Below are positions 10,207 to 23,376 of a stretch of 64,000 nucleotides of DNA, piece after piece; the first letter of the stretch is position 1; every line of letters begins with the position of its first letter. Position numbers and translations under genes: made by a program. The DNA comes from Apostichopus japonicus (Eukaryota > Echinodermata > Holothuroidea > Aspidochirotida > Stichopodidae): positions 41,591,631 through 41,655,630 of the forward strand of contig NC_092568.1 in NCBI RefSeq assembly GCF_037975245.1. The letters are read 5' to 3'. Under the pieces are notes generated by a model. That model saw only the letters and a list, made by a program, of their open reading frames with translations. It was not told the DNA's origin and searched no databases.

Positions 10207-13200
10207 TTATTTCCTGACCCCTACTCCTGATCTAGTTGGTGGAGTTGGGTTTTTCTTTGGTGGTTGGCTGCTACTCTGTCTTCCCCTCCGTCTGTCATTT
10301 TTCGGTGATGAAGAGTCATCTGCACCTCCTCGCCTCCTCTGTTTACCGCCCTTCACAGGTTTCGGGTTCAAACGATCTGAAACATTTCGGAGAACAATTC
10401 ATTCGAATGAAAACTATAGCAAAGCTAGAATCACCCATGCAATTACAAACCTAATTTTCGCAACATAAATAATGATCTCCCTTAACACTTGAAATGATGA
10501 TGTAAGGCAACACTACGCTATCCCTATACCATGATGATATCAGCATGATTCTTGCAGTTTCGTAACCACACTGCCAAACCCTTCCCGGGCCTCACCTCCA
10601 TTTTCCCACTGTGATTTTTTCTTCTAGTAACTAGACAACATATGTTTACAAATAAGAAGCCATGTCAAGTATGAAATAGCTGAGATCTACGAACTAATGT
10701 TACCTTTTAAATATACTACTTACATATTTAAATATGCAGTAAGTATGTGATAATGTGCGATTATCATGTTTGGTCAGTAACATTCTTGAAATTAATGACA
10801 CATTTGTTAACTATCAAGTTCATTCTTGTTTTAAATATAGAAGTAAGTTAGATGTTTAGATTTTTCATTCATTGATGATCTTACCTAAGAATTCTGTTTG
10901 GTTTTCCATTCCGTATAACATAGGTGTATAAGTCACTCGGTCATCCTCACTAGCCTCGTTTCCTGCAAGGAAAATAAACATCACCATAAGGTAACCAACA
11001 TTCAACCGGTGGACAGACAAATTTATCAGTTTCATGGACTAAAGTATCGATAGGCAAAAGTTATAAAGAGCACCAATAAACAATCAATAGAACGAACATC
11101 AATATCAGGCGCGTATCCAGGATTTTCTAACCCGGGGGGCGCGAATTACCATCTAAGCGGAGCGCCTCCATCGGTTGGCGCGGAGCGTACAAGAAAATTT
11201 CTGGTTTTGATACCCCCCAGATCACCGGAAATGGCACTTCTCGGGCTTGAAAATGACCAACCAGATGTACACTTTTGCCTGAGAACCAAGTATTTCCCAA
11301 AGTTTTTTTTCCATCCATAACCTTTTTGAAGATTTTCACCAGGCACACATCATGTTCGACCTCATTGCATGTCCTATGGATCATTGCTTTTGTAGGTGAT
11401 TCTACGTCACGGCCCACAATATCCGAAAGCCCCACTTTTCAAGGTTTTAAGCCCATTATTTCTTGAGAATTTGAAAATTAACATTTTTTGTGAATAAAAA
11501 TCACTTCAAAACATACCCATAATGTTGCAAAAAATTCAATCTATGGACAACCAATATAGAAAAACCTCCTTGAACCCCTAATAGACAGGTCAAAATTGAA
11601 CGAGTAGAAGAAAGTATGGTGAAGAATGTTGGTGAGGAAATTTTCGAAAATTCCGACACAGTTAATTTATTGGTGTAGAAATATTGCAACCTCTAATAAT
11701 GGCTATTATAAAACTTGGTTTCGGAAATGAAAAATAGCAGATATTTCCGATATCAGGTATATCGAAACCGAACACTACACACATAGGCGTAAGTCCCGTA
11801 TTTTTTCCCTTTTTTCGGGCACCTACTGAAAGAAAAATAAATAGCAATGAATAGCTTAAAAATGATCTCCTTGGTAATTAAAATAAAGTTCTAAGCTTGG
11901 CTGACATTACTACTGTAAAAGAGAGTTTTGACATAAATGGATCTGTATGCTTTTTCTCCATCTACATAAGACATTTGGTTGTTTACATTAGCATCCGGCG
12001 GTATACTGTGCAACTTTCACGGACCGTGCGGTACACGATGCCATGCAATGTAATGACCGATGCTTGCTTATATGATATTGGCATCGATATGTTGAACGCG
12101 CGCGCGCGAAGCGCGCAAAAAATTTCGGCTTTTTTTCGGGCAAGTCGTTACAGCCCCAAATCCAATTGGGCTCCTACGCCTTTGACTACACACATAGACA
12201 GTTTTTTGAGGCTGTTCATCGTGGAAATGCATATCAATGCTCACTAATATGATGTTATATCTGCTCTTTGCTTTACAAATTCGAACAGGCGTGTAGCGAG
12301 TAATTGCCAAGGGAGGGGCGAAGCGAAGCGGTTACAGTTGTCCCTCATAAGTTACAGCTATAACATGTTGCTCTGCGTAGGAAGTGACAACTTGCCCAGT
12401 GTGAAATTACTAGCGATGTCGTAAAGAAAATTTGCTCGGTTGCTCGGGGGGGGGGGGGCGGTCGCCCCCTTCCCGAAATGCGTCATGTTCCCCGACGACT
12501 CGGTCGAGTTCAAGACCAGCCACAGTTGGTTCCATATAGCACAATTGTACTACAATTTGTACAATTGTTTAAGGCGTCCATACACACACGCGTCATGATA
12601 GACCATATATAGTATTTATATAGATACATTAGTGAGAGAGGGAAAATGGTAACGTCAAAAATGGAGTTGTCGGTGTAAGGGGTACGGTGAGGCGCACACC
12701 CCCTCCGTAATCCTTGATCTGTCACTGGCTACCCTGTGTATATAATAGGGATCAGCGCTTTAACTATGACTGTTCCTCTTTCTCTTCCCGAGGTCTTGGC
12801 TCTCTTCTACTCCCTCCTTTTCTGCCTTTTTCTCTCTTTCTTCTTTTTCTTTTCCCTTCCTTTCTCTCCCCCTTTTCTTTTTTTTCCCCCTCCTTTTCCT
12901 TTTTTTCTTCTCTTTTTTTCTCTCCTCTTTTCCTTACCCGGGCGGCGCGCGCCCCCAACGCCCCCCCTGGATACGCACCTGAATATAATCACATTAATGG
13001 ATCCTTTGAAGAACATGACAAAAAATTGCTATCCGATACTCAGTAGCAATGATAGTAAGCATTTAATAGGTGAAGTATTCAGTGCGTTGTTTCCTCAAGG
13101 TGTCCGTTCTAATATCTGTGACTTACTTCAACTCTTACAAGAATAAGAGCACCGATAAGCAATCAATAGAACGAACATCAATATAATCACATTAATGGAT

Positions 13201-16200
13201 ACCTTAAAGAACATGACAAAAGATTAGCCGATACTCAGTAGCAATGGTAGTAAGCATTTAATAGGTGTGGAAGTATTCAGTGCGTTTTCTCCCGAAGGTG
13301 TCCGTACTTATATCTGTGACTTACTTCTACTCTTACAAGAATAAGAGCACCAAAAAACAAACAATAGAACGAACATTAATATAATCACATTAATAGATAT
13401 CTTAAAGAACATGACAAAAAATTGCTATCCGATACTCAGTAGCAATGGTAGTAAGCATTTAATAGGTGTGGAAGTATTCAGGGCGTTGTCTCCCCAAGGT
13501 GTCCGTACTTATATCTGTGACTTACTTTCAACTCTTACAAGAATAAGAGCACCAAAAACAATCAATAGAACGAACATCAATATAATCACATCAATGGATA
13601 CCAACATCATACATGACAAACGATTGCTAGCCGATACTAAGTAGCAATGGTGATAAGCATTTAATAGGTGAAGTATTCAATGCGTTGTCTCCTCAAGGTG
13701 TCCGTACTTATATCTGTGACTTACTTTCAACTCTTACAAGAATAAAATTCCCCCTCTCTGTCAAGTAGTTTCTTCCATAGTCTTCAGGGTGGCTCCATAA
13801 ATTAGCAACCTCTCCGTTCTCGTCTGACAAATCGAACGTTTCTGTGGAAAGAAACATTAATCAGGTAAAATACATATAACAGTGTGAATATGGTTCCTTT
13901 AATAATGGTACAGCCAATCTGCATAAAGCCTAATCACGTGATAAAAACATAACGTAGTAAAATGATGCATTTACATGGTGAGCGTATAGTACACACGATT
14001 CTGTAAATCGCTTTGCATTGCTGGTCTAAAAAGTAAAGGCTAAGCTACCGTGTGGTAAGTGACGTGATATATTTATATTTTTACCTTCTATATTGCAGTC
14101 ACATTTTCTCTTGATGTCTCTCAGCAGATTAACATTTCTGCAATTTGGATTGAACAGAGCACTTTGGTCATCTGAAAGCAACAGAAATATATATCTTAGA
14201 CAATTATGTATATCTTTTGTTTTAATATGAATATTCAATATGAACTTTAAACATAACGGCTCTGCCGTGGCTGATAACGAAGAAACAAAAATATCCACTT
14301 TAAAAGTTAAACGCCCTTGAATTTCTCCGACGACCTTTCTCCGTCTCGTGATAATCATGGTACATTGATTTATTGATTTCATGTTCCTAGCTAATGCTCA
14401 CAGTCATTCTTCGGTATCTTTCACTATATATTGATCTTTTCCCCTCTATTCTGAAGTCATTAAATGTAGTTATAAACCATACGTTACTACTCTCAATCGT
14501 TCTACTAACAGAAATATAGCTCACATAGCCTCATAAGGTTGCTAAGTTTACGTAACTCAGGGGCGTATCCAGGGGGGGGGGCGCAACAGGCGCGCGCCCC
14601 CCCCTATTGGCCGTCACCAAAAAAAAAAAGTTTAGGAAAAAAAAAAATTGATGACGACCTTTATGTGAGATGTCAGTGATCGCTCAACCCCCCCCCCCCC
14701 CTCCCGTATGCTTTATTTTTTTTTTTGCCAAAAAAAGGTTCTGGCGAAGTTCGGCGGCATAACAGTTTTAGAAACATAGATGGTAATTGTGTTTGTATTA
14801 TCACTATAAACACTAAATGACATGCCAGCCATACTAAATTGTGCATTTTGTGTCCATATTTACTGGAAATGTTGCTCATTATTAAGGTCGAAAAATGGAT
14901 CACATATGGCCATGGGCGGCGATCCTGGGTGGAGGGGGGATATATCCCCCCATGAAAATGGGTGGAGGGGATGTAATGCACCATATCCCCCCCCCACCAA
15001 ATGCCAGGGATAAGAATATTTTCATGCATACATTTATGCATCTTCGTTAATGTACGGCTCTTTTTTAGCTTCATTTCTCGCCTACCATAAACGCAGTGCG
15101 ATCTTTTCAAATAAAGCGTCTTTATAAAGCAAAAATAGTTGCCTGTAGGCTTCATTGGCCCTATAACAACAAAATGTATTATTGCGCCCACGGTATTGAT
15201 ATAGTACATATATGCACCCTCATAGTATTAATATAGGCCCTTTAGTAGGCCTACACACGTACATGTTCCCTCGAACAGCTGAGAATCTCATGTAACCAGG
15301 GTAATGCTTAATACACGTTTCACCTGGATGCCCTAGCAATCGGTACCTAGGAATGTAACTATGTGTAATTGTGTATTGCATGTGTATAGGCCTATAATAG
15401 CCTGCATGAGGCCATTTTCTTCATCGAATAATATAACAGAGCTCTCGAACATTCTAACGTTGCGCCTGAAACAAGATTGACAGGGGCAATTTTCCCAAAA
15501 TAACACCCGAAATTTAAAAAAAAAGTATTTTGGATCCTGATTATGAGATATTTCGGACATGAAATCCTTATTTTAAAGTTGGGTATATGCCGCTTGGAAA
15601 CCTCGGGAAGTGCCGTTTCCGGCCATCTAGAGGGTTTGTTAATCCCAAAATTTTCTTGTACGCTTCGCGCCAACGCATGGTGGCGCTACGCTTAGATAGT
15701 CAACAAGGTCATATCCCCCCCACTCGGAAGTACGGATCGCCGCCCATGCATATGACACCATTTTGCATTTCAGCTCAGCCCTTCTTTTAAAGCAAAAATT
15801 GTACACCCCTCCCTTTAGACCCATCCCCCAGGACGGCCATCATTCATGCCTGGCGCCCCCCCCCCTATTGGAAAATCCTGGATACGCCCCTGTAACTTGA
15901 GAATTTGTACATATACGTTTACATCCCACCCGAACACTCGAACATATCAGCTATATCCCGGACCCCCCCTCCCTCCCCTGCCTTCCCCTGAACGATCTGT
16001 AGGCAAACACTGCCAACGACGTGCATGGCTTCTTACAAGTGTTGTACACGTCTTCCAAAGCCTCACGGTATCATCAACTGTTCTTTCCACCCCCACCCGT
16101 TCGCTGTCATGTGAAATATTCTGGCAACGCCTATGGTCCGAAAGCACTGGAACCGACTAGGCGGTCTGTGTAGGCTATGGCGCCTGCCAAGTGTTTTGGA

Positions 16201-16504
16201 ATCTGCTGCCATCATTCAATAGTCAAAACGATAATTGATAGAAAGCGCGTTTCATATTATATGCATTCTGATATTATCATAATTCTTATGACTGAAGATT
16301 ACTTGAAACATTTTTTTACAAACTGTAAGGTCTGTGACATATAAACGATCAACAGACATCAATTTTGCATATTTAAGATTACGTTTCCCAACTTGGGTTT
16401 AAGATTTAATTGAACATAGATTAAGGAGCATAAACGTGTGTTATCGACAGTATAAACTTATGAAATATATGCTTACCTCCAAAGCGAACTGTAATGAAAA
16501 CCAT
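10207..16504 (-). CDS. CXorf65/C22orf15-like protein, five exons
   Basis: Coding exons, in order: 16504-16477, 14171-14085, 13841-13725, 10962-10885 and 10376-10207, total 480 bases (159 residues and stop). All junctions are GT-AG and the phases agree. The protein begins MVFITVRFGDDQSALFNPNC, has a compact N-terminal domain (about 1-78: GDDQ...NC...LL..IKRK...DLSDENG...HPEDYG...LTERGNFILVRVER) and ends in a basic, low-complexity tail (KQRRRGG, RRRGRQSSSQ, PPKKNPTPP). From memory the N-terminal pattern matches human CXorf65, a small uncharacterised protein; the related C22orf15 is similar. Molecular role unknown. The introns carry a tandem array (intron 3) and transposons (introns 1 and 3). 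Exon 3 phase can only be kept by using the donor at 13724. Confidence 0.83.
11106..12981. mobile_element. 1.9-kb non-autonomous element, 5-bp TSD AATAT
   Basis: Inverted ends CAGGCGCGTATCCAGG and CCTGGATACGCACCTG, flanked by AATAT at 11101-11105 and 12982-12986. The undisturbed sister units of the surrounding tandem array read CATCAATATAATCAC, so the empty site is present in the same window and proves a 5 bp duplication. A second element (11782-12184) is nested inside. Near its right end is a pyrimidine-rich stretch, 12770-12935. The end sequence and 5 bp duplication resemble the hAT5-type non-autonomous families. No transposase. Confidence 0.88.
11782..12184. mobile_element. Nested hAT-like MITE, 8-bp TSD ACTACACA
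   Basis: Ends CATAGGCGTAAG and CTCCTACGCCTTTG are inverted copies with mismatches. Exact 8 bp duplications ACTACACA lie at 11774-11781 and 12185-12192. It belongs to the CATAGGCGTA family also seen at 342-1261 and 60421-60734, and it inserted into the older 11106-12981 element. Confidence 0.82.
14558..15892. mobile_element. 1.3-kb non-autonomous element, 5-bp TSD TAACT
   Basis: Inverted 16 bp ends CAGGGGCGTATCCAGG and CCTGGATACGCCCCTG, flanked by TAACT at 14553-14557 and 15893-15897. It lies in intron 1 of the CXorf65-like gene. It holds long G/C runs near both ends and a reverse copy of the GCGCCAAC...GGTGGCGC hairpin motif at about 15668-15688. Same family as 11106-12981 and 31873-32237. 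No transposase frame seen. Confidence 0.88.
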
Positions 16505-18289
16505 CTTGGCTCAGGCTGTTAATTGATATCATTGAGCGATGTCTTTTTTATGAAAGGACAAAATAGATACAGGATCCAATTTTCATCGGAAAACAAACAA
16601 AAATATAAAATGCGTCAAACTATTTTCCATTCAGAGGTGAATATAGCGTCTTCTTGATGAATACACTATGTAGGCCAGCCTACTATGTGAATATATTTGC
16701 TGTGTGACTTTTCGACTACTAGTCTGCTCATTCCCCCGGTTGAGTACAAACTGGTACTCGCTTGTCTTTGAACGTGACAATAACTGTTACTGTAAAGTAC
16801 ACTGCCCGAGGCTACTTTAAAATCACGTTGGCAAGCATGTTCCACAACGAGTATTTATTGCTTAGTAGTCTAATCCTCAAATCGAAGATGCCCGTCTGTA
16901 TTATTTTCTTTCTAAGCCTGACAAGACAATGGTTTATTGTTGACTTCCGTTAACTGGATACAGGTGCCATATACGCCACTATCGACCGACTTGGGCATGT
17001 CCTTGTCCACCATTGTTCGTCATTTGTTCCATTGAGCACTGAATAATCCGACCAATCTGTGTAAATCCGTCTGTATGAAGTCTGGCAGCAAATAATGTGT
17101 GCAGTACGTAGAGATGAGCTTTAAAATATCCAAATGTTGGAACTCTAGAAAATCATAATTATCATCTTGTAAGTCCCAACCCGGCAGTTCCAATGGTTCA
17201 GGTGTTTGCAGAGATTATATTGTTCCATGCATGAAAAAAGCGCGGTTGTTATGCTGCCATGGTAGGACCTAGCGCATCTACAGTGGTTATAACAGCGTGA
17301 TAATAACGTGTAGTTGCCTGGTTATTATAACGTGATTCAATTTTAATATTTACAGCGAGATGAAATTTGATCATAATTCTGAAACCCGCGTGATCTCTAC
17401 CGTTGCTATGGTAATCGACGCTAAGCGCGTAATAATCGTTCAACGATTTGCCCACAGAAGAGAATTCGCCTTTTAAATGTTGTAGACTACCAAACTTAGC
17501 TAATAAAATGTAAATTCCACTGATTAAGGGAATTGTAGTGTACAAATAATATTGTTTATACCGAAGACAGAGTATTGAGAGAATGTGAAAGAAACAAATT
17601 TGGTTTACTTCCGTTATGTTTTTCGTCCAACGAAAACCGCGTTTTGTAACTGCTTGTCGTTTACATTTGGTGTTCGAAAGTTAGTCATTGGAACATCGGT
17701 TTGTGTGTAGGTAGATTACAATTATGACTGTCAATTTCAACATATACACGTCCTAAGCAGATGAAACCAACGCCAATACGTCATTATGTTTGAATCGTCA
17801 TCAATAATGAAATTCAACATCAAATATAACATCATATTATGTAGGCTACTGGTTTTATGGCAACCTCATCTACATTTAGAAAAGAAATTGTCTCCGACCG
17901 CTTGTTCGGAGTAACGACTTTCTAAATGTATTTTCTTTGTACTGATATTTTAACGTCTCCCCTGGGTTCCTGACCTTGATCATGTAGGTAGGCCTAATAA
18001 CATTTTACGAGGAAGCGGTTAACCAGCCTGATAAACACAAAGTTTAACCAGGGAGCTGCTACTCTGACTAGCAGCTCGCCTGGTTAAACTTCAACCAACA
18101 TAAAGACTGGTTCCTCTGTGTAAGCCGTCTGGGATTACAAGGCTATTGTCTTAAACCACACGTGTCCCGGAAGACACAACAATTAATTAGTATGGTAACA
18201 TGCAAATAATTTTACTGTTTGCTTGTGCTACTGGTGAACTATCAATCACAATGTACGTAATAATGACCCGTGGCCAGAAATGCTTTTCT
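16505..18289. other. Region upstream of the CXorf65-like gene
   Basis: Contains the presumed promoter of the minus-strand gene, but no clear core element. A strong hairpin lies at 18041-18090. No other gene is supported. Confidence 0.45.
18041..18090. repeat. Strong 21-bp hairpin
   Basis: The arm AGTTTAACCAGG then GAGCTGCTA pairs with TAGCAGCTC then GCCTGGTTAAACT, with one bulged base and a 7-base loop. It may be a fold-back element remnant; a role as an RNA is not shown. Confidence 0.7.
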
Positions 18290-18309
18290 ATAATTCATAT
18301 AATTGTGAC

Positions 18310-20430
18310 CACTCCTAAACCACACCTCCTATACATGGTGCATTTTAGTAGCCTATTAACACACCTCACATACATGGTGCCTTATAGTATCAAGCACAAC
18401 TCCTATATATGGTGCCTTGTAGTATCGAACACACCTCATATACATGGTGCCTACTAGTATCAAACACCCCATACATGGTGCCTTGTAGTATGCAACACAC
18501 CTCCTATACATGTTGCCTTGTAGTATCAAACACACGTAAACATAGTGCCTTGTAGTATCAAACACACCTCCTATACATTGTGTCTTGTAGTATGAGACAC
18601 ACCTCATATATATGGTGCATGGTAGTATCAAACACAACTCATATACATGGTGCCTTATAGTATCAAACACACCTCCTATACATGGTGCCTTGTAGTATCA
18701 AACACACTTCATATACATGGTGCATTGTAGTATCAAACACACCTCCTATACATGGTGCCTTATCGTATCAAACACACCTCCTATACATGGTGCCTTGTAG
18801 TATCAGACACACGTACACATGGTGCCTTGTAGTATGCAACACACCTCCTATAGGCCTACATGGTGCCTTGTAATATCAAACACACATCATATAAATGGTG
18901 CCTTGTAGTATCGAACACAACTCATATGCATGGTGCCTTGAATTGTTAAACACACCACCTATACATGGTGCCTTGTAGTATGCAACACACCTCTTATACA
19001 TGGTGCCTTGTAGTATCAAACACACCTCCTATACATGGTGCCTTGTAGTATCAAACACACGTACACATGGTGCCTTGTAGTATGCAACATACCTCATATA
19101 CATAGTGCCTTTGTAGTATCAAACACAACTCATATGCATGGTGCCTTGAATTGTTAAACACACCACCTATACATGGTGCCTTGTAGTATGCAACACACCT
19201 CTTATACATGGTGCCTTGTAGTATCAAACACACCTCCTATACATGGTGCCTTGTAGTATCGAACACAACTCTTATGCATGGTGCCTTGAGTTGTTAAACA
19301 CACCACCTATACATGGTGCCTTGTAGTATGCAACACACCTCTTACACATGGTGCCTTGTAGTATCAAACACACCTCCTATACATGGTGCCTTGTAGTATC
19401 GAACACAACTCTTATGCATGGTGCCTTGAATTGTTAAACACACCACCTATACAAGGTGCATTGTAGTATCAGACACACGTACACATGGTGCCTTGTAGTA
19501 TGCAACACACCTCATATACATGGTGCCTTGTAATATCAAACACACATCATATACATGGTGCCTTGTAGTATCGAACACAACTCTTATGCATGGTGCCTTG
19601 AATTGTTAAACACACCACCTATACATGGTGCCTTGTAGTATCAAACACCTCATACATGGTGCCTTCTAGTATCAAACAAACCTCCTATACATGTTGCCTT
19701 GTAGTATGAGACACACCTCATATACATTGTGCCTTGTAGTATCACACACACCTCATATACATGGTGCCTACTAGTATCAAACACCTCATACATGGTGCCT
19801 TGTAGTATCAAACAAACCTCATATACATTGTTCCTTGTAGTATCATGAACACCTCATATACATGTTGCCTTGTAGTATCAAACACACCTCATGTACATGG
19901 TGCCTACTAGTATCAAACACACCTCCTATATATGGTGCCTACTAATATCAAACACCTCATACATGGTGCCTTGTAGTATCAAACACACCTCCTGTACATG
20001 GTGCCTACTAGTATCAAGCACACCTCCTATACATTGTGCCTTGTAGTATGAGACACACCTCATATACATGGTGCCTTCTAGTATCAAACAAACCTCCTAT
20101 ACATTGTGCCTTTAGTATCAAACACACCTCCTATACATGGTGCCTTCTAGTATCAAACACACCTCATACATGGTGCCTTGTAGTATCAAACAAACCTCCT
20201 ATACATTGTGCCTTGTAGTATGAGACACACCTCCTATACATGGTGCCTACTAGTATCAAACACCTCATACATGGTGCCTTGTAGTATCAAACAAACCTCC
20301 TATACATTGTGCCTTGTAGTATGAGACACACCTCCTATACATGGTGCCTACTAGTATCAAACACCTCATACATGGTGCCTTGTAGTATCAAACACACCTA
20401 TACATGGTGCCCTCCAGTATCAGACATATT
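18310..20430. repeat. ~35-bp minisatellite, about 2.1 kb
   Basis: Roughly 60 head-to-tail units built on ACATGGTGCCTTGTAGTATC followed by AAACACACCTCCTAT. Many units vary in length (shorter forms CAAACACCTCAT) and some blocks of four to five units recur together, giving a higher-order pattern. No coding meaning is likely, because the unit is not kept in frame. Confidence 0.95.
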
Positions 20431-20931
20431 GTGAGTACATTGGGATTGGTACTTAGAAATGAAGAGAAAAGAGAAATGGTTTAAACTTTCAACTTCCGTG
20501 TATTTATACTATACAAATACTAAATAACTCAAGAATATTTAATTGTTACGTGATCACATCAAGTAATATATGGTTGGAATGCAATGGGAGACCAATCTGA
20601 ATAAGCCTGGGATATGGAATTCTTTCAAAGCTGAATTACACTGCCTGCATAGTATATATGCTTGTTTATCAATTACAATAACTCAGAGTAAAAATAATAG
20701 AAGAAATGTTTGATCCATTTCAACAAATAGCACTGACCAAGGAGGCAAGTAAAGCTATCAGGTTATGTTGGAGCACCCAACTCCCCCCCCCCCCCTCCCC
20801 AGTGAGTGAAGGTATCAGGTCGTGATTGAGCACCAACATGTCATCAACCTCCCTCCCCCCTCCCCCCTGGTGAGTTAAGTACCAGGTCATGATGGAACAT
20901 CATCCAGTCATCAAACATCCCCCAGATATTC
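20431..20931. other. Unique spacer before the inverted repeat
   Basis: No gene. Two C-rich short direct repeats near 20782-20800 and 20850-20868 (CACCAAC... TCCCCCC) are present. Confidence 0.5.
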
Positions 20932-23313
20932 AAACTTTATATAAGTTAGGCTAAAGAATAATATACCCAGCAGTAGAGCATTATACAAGCGGGATGGGAG
21001 AGGAGGGTAATGTGGCTGTTTATGATTGGCTGAATGGTTACTTGATCCTTACGTGCACCAACCTGACCAATAGCAAATGATGTCAGATGGGCTCTGTTTA
21101 CACTCTCTATTCATTGCATATATATGTTCTAAATCATGTGCATAACAACTACAGACAAGCATTCATGGACATAAACAGAAAGAATGGCTTAATGATGCAA
21201 ACAATATTCTGATATGAATTCACATACCTGCAATGAAAGACCTTGTGACTTTGGTGTAAACAAATGAGTGTATGAATAAGTACTACCATTACCACAGCAT
21301 TACTAAGAACAAACTTAACATAACAAACAATTTACACCTTTGACTTTCAACCGTTTCAAAATAGTTCTTGTGAAATATGCAAGAGAAAACCAGTTATAGT
21401 TATACTAGAAGCACACTCTATTCATTGTATAAGTAAGTTGGTGATTTGTGAAACATCTTAGAAAATACTTCAAATATGACAGGCCTCTTTTATATTATAA
21501 TTTATGACATACCAGCATGAATATGCATCAGAGATATTTTAGATATCAAAGCAATGATTTGTAATTAATAAGAATTCAAGGTTGGAGTGATGAAGAAGTA
21601 AGTTGTTACATGGTACATATTAGAATACTTACAACACTGAAAAATATTAGTATTACTTTATATACTAACAACGGCAACAGCCATCTTGTACTAATCTACC
21701 AAATCTAGTAGATAATTTACATATCATAATATATAAGCAATAATAAGAATTCCTGTCTGGGCATCAGTAACCTTCCAGTTGCATTACTTATTTTTAAGGG
21801 TAAATAGCAATAACCCCAAGAAGAGATAACCTGACCAAGAATTATATGTGTGCGACTTACATCAACAGCTCAAGAAAAGTGTCTTAAGTATGAACATCTA
21901 TACCAGAAAAATCCCAAACTGGTTAGAATGAGAAGGGTAGAATGAGCAAGAGGGCAGTAGACCAGATGGGCCAGTCACCAGGTGAGGCCAGTGCTAAAAG
22001 GATCCTGCTCTTCACACAGTAGATTAAGAGTGCAGTTGTTGTGAGGAGACAGGAAAGTGAGATGTGAAGTAAATTCTTAATCTACTGCAGCTTAGTTATG
22101 TACCGATATATTTGTGCAGTAAGCCAGGTATGGTGAATTTACCATTATCCTTATGTGATAAGAAACAGCCTTTAAAATGTAATAAAATAATTTTACAATT
22201 GTTCTCTTGGTAGACATTAATTGCCTGGTATGATAAATTTACCATTACCCCAATTTGATAAGAAACACACTTTGAAAATGTGATCATGTATTTTCACAAT
22301 TATACTCTTGGTAGACATTAGTTGTTTGACTCTTTCGAAACAAAAACAAAAAATCTGAAAATGTTACCAAATTTAGCTAGAGGTTCTCAAGACACTTGCA
22401 ATTGGAAATAATACTAAGACACTCGAATAGGGACATTTGCACTCAATGAATGTTGCTTAGCCAATGATTTCTGACTTCGTTCAATTCTAGAATTTGTCAT
22501 AAATCAAACCTAAAGTCTTTCTTAATTAGCCTTGTGTAAATGCATTCTCCATACTTAGTGTACAGAGTGTAATGTATCTGGTGTCTCATCACAATATGGT
22601 TTGTGAAATGGGCAAAGTACTTTACAAGAGAAACTTCATAACTCTAATTTTCAACACTACATATTTCCTTGAGTATGCATGTTAATATCAGCCCTCCCAG
22701 GAGAGGGATTGACATGGGAAGGATGAGGTAGGCATAACCTATAAACTAATTGTATTCCTATTTAAAGCTGTAATCTGTATTAGATTGAATTTGCATCATT
22801 CTCACCCAAATCATGTAATGTTAGCAAATAGTTGGAAACCCTTCACCCTAAATATGAGATTTGTGTGACTGCAAACACTAAATTTCCAGAATTGTATTCA
22901 CATATAAGTCAAAACCATTCACAGAATGACAGTGGGGGTAATTCATGGTTCAAAAGAACATTTAACTTAACAACTGAATTCTCCTCCCCACCTCTAAACC
23001 CAAAAAATCACAATCTCATTTACCATGACACTAAGAATATTTGTTTATGTAATAATATTTCTCTCCTTTTTTATCATTTAATTGATCTGATCTGATTTTC
23101 ATTGATCAGTGGACAGTAGGGATATCAGGCTTTAAGAATAAACACAAAAACCTAACAAATTCTCATTCCCATCTCTGACCCAACATTCACACTTTCTTCC
23201 CCGTGATTCTACGAAGATTAATAATATTTAATAATATTTCTAAAATATCTCAAAATATAAATGATCTGAGTTACATCTTAGATGTAGTTGTCTCTGTGGT
23301 TGGTTTTCTGTCA

Positions 23314-23376
23314 TTGTAAACATCCAGCTAACATTGCCATCTTTTATGCTTTAAATGAAAGCTTTCATAAACACAA
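23314..23376 (-). promoter_or_regulatory. SECIS element of SelL copy A
   Basis: In the 3' UTR, about 385 bases after the stop. On the minus strand: a short outer helix (TTGTG with TACAA), the ATGA of the SECIS core at 23368-23365 facing GGAT, a helix AGCT-TT-CATT against AATG-TT-AGCT, unpaired AAA, and a small upper stem GCAT/ATGG with loop AAAAG. This is the layout of a form 2 SECIS, which recruits SECIS-binding protein 2 so that TGA is read as selenocysteine. Copy B has the same structure. Confidence 0.8.

Larger units (their letters stand above)
11067..13743. repeat. ~195-bp tandem array including an exon-3 donor, split by a transposon
   Basis: Four units, the most complete at about 13148-13345, 13346-13543 and 13546-13743. 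The first is split: 11067-11105 and 12982-13147, with a transposon between. Units share AATCAATAGAACGAACATC and GGTGTCCGTACTTATATCTG. In the unit at the exon side, the end (minus strand) is the true 3' end of exon 3 of the CXorf65-like gene with its GTAAGT donor. The other three copies keep the same donor-like sequence inside intron 3. Confidence 0.9.

Noticed and set aside
12714-13146. Open frames rich in Phe/Ser/Pro and, on the other strand, Lys/Glu
   Set aside because: They come from a pyrimidine-rich tract inside a transposon and from a tandem repeat.
18310-20430. CRISPR array
   Set aside because: Units are contiguous with no unique spacers, in an intron-rich eukaryotic setting. It is a minisatellite.
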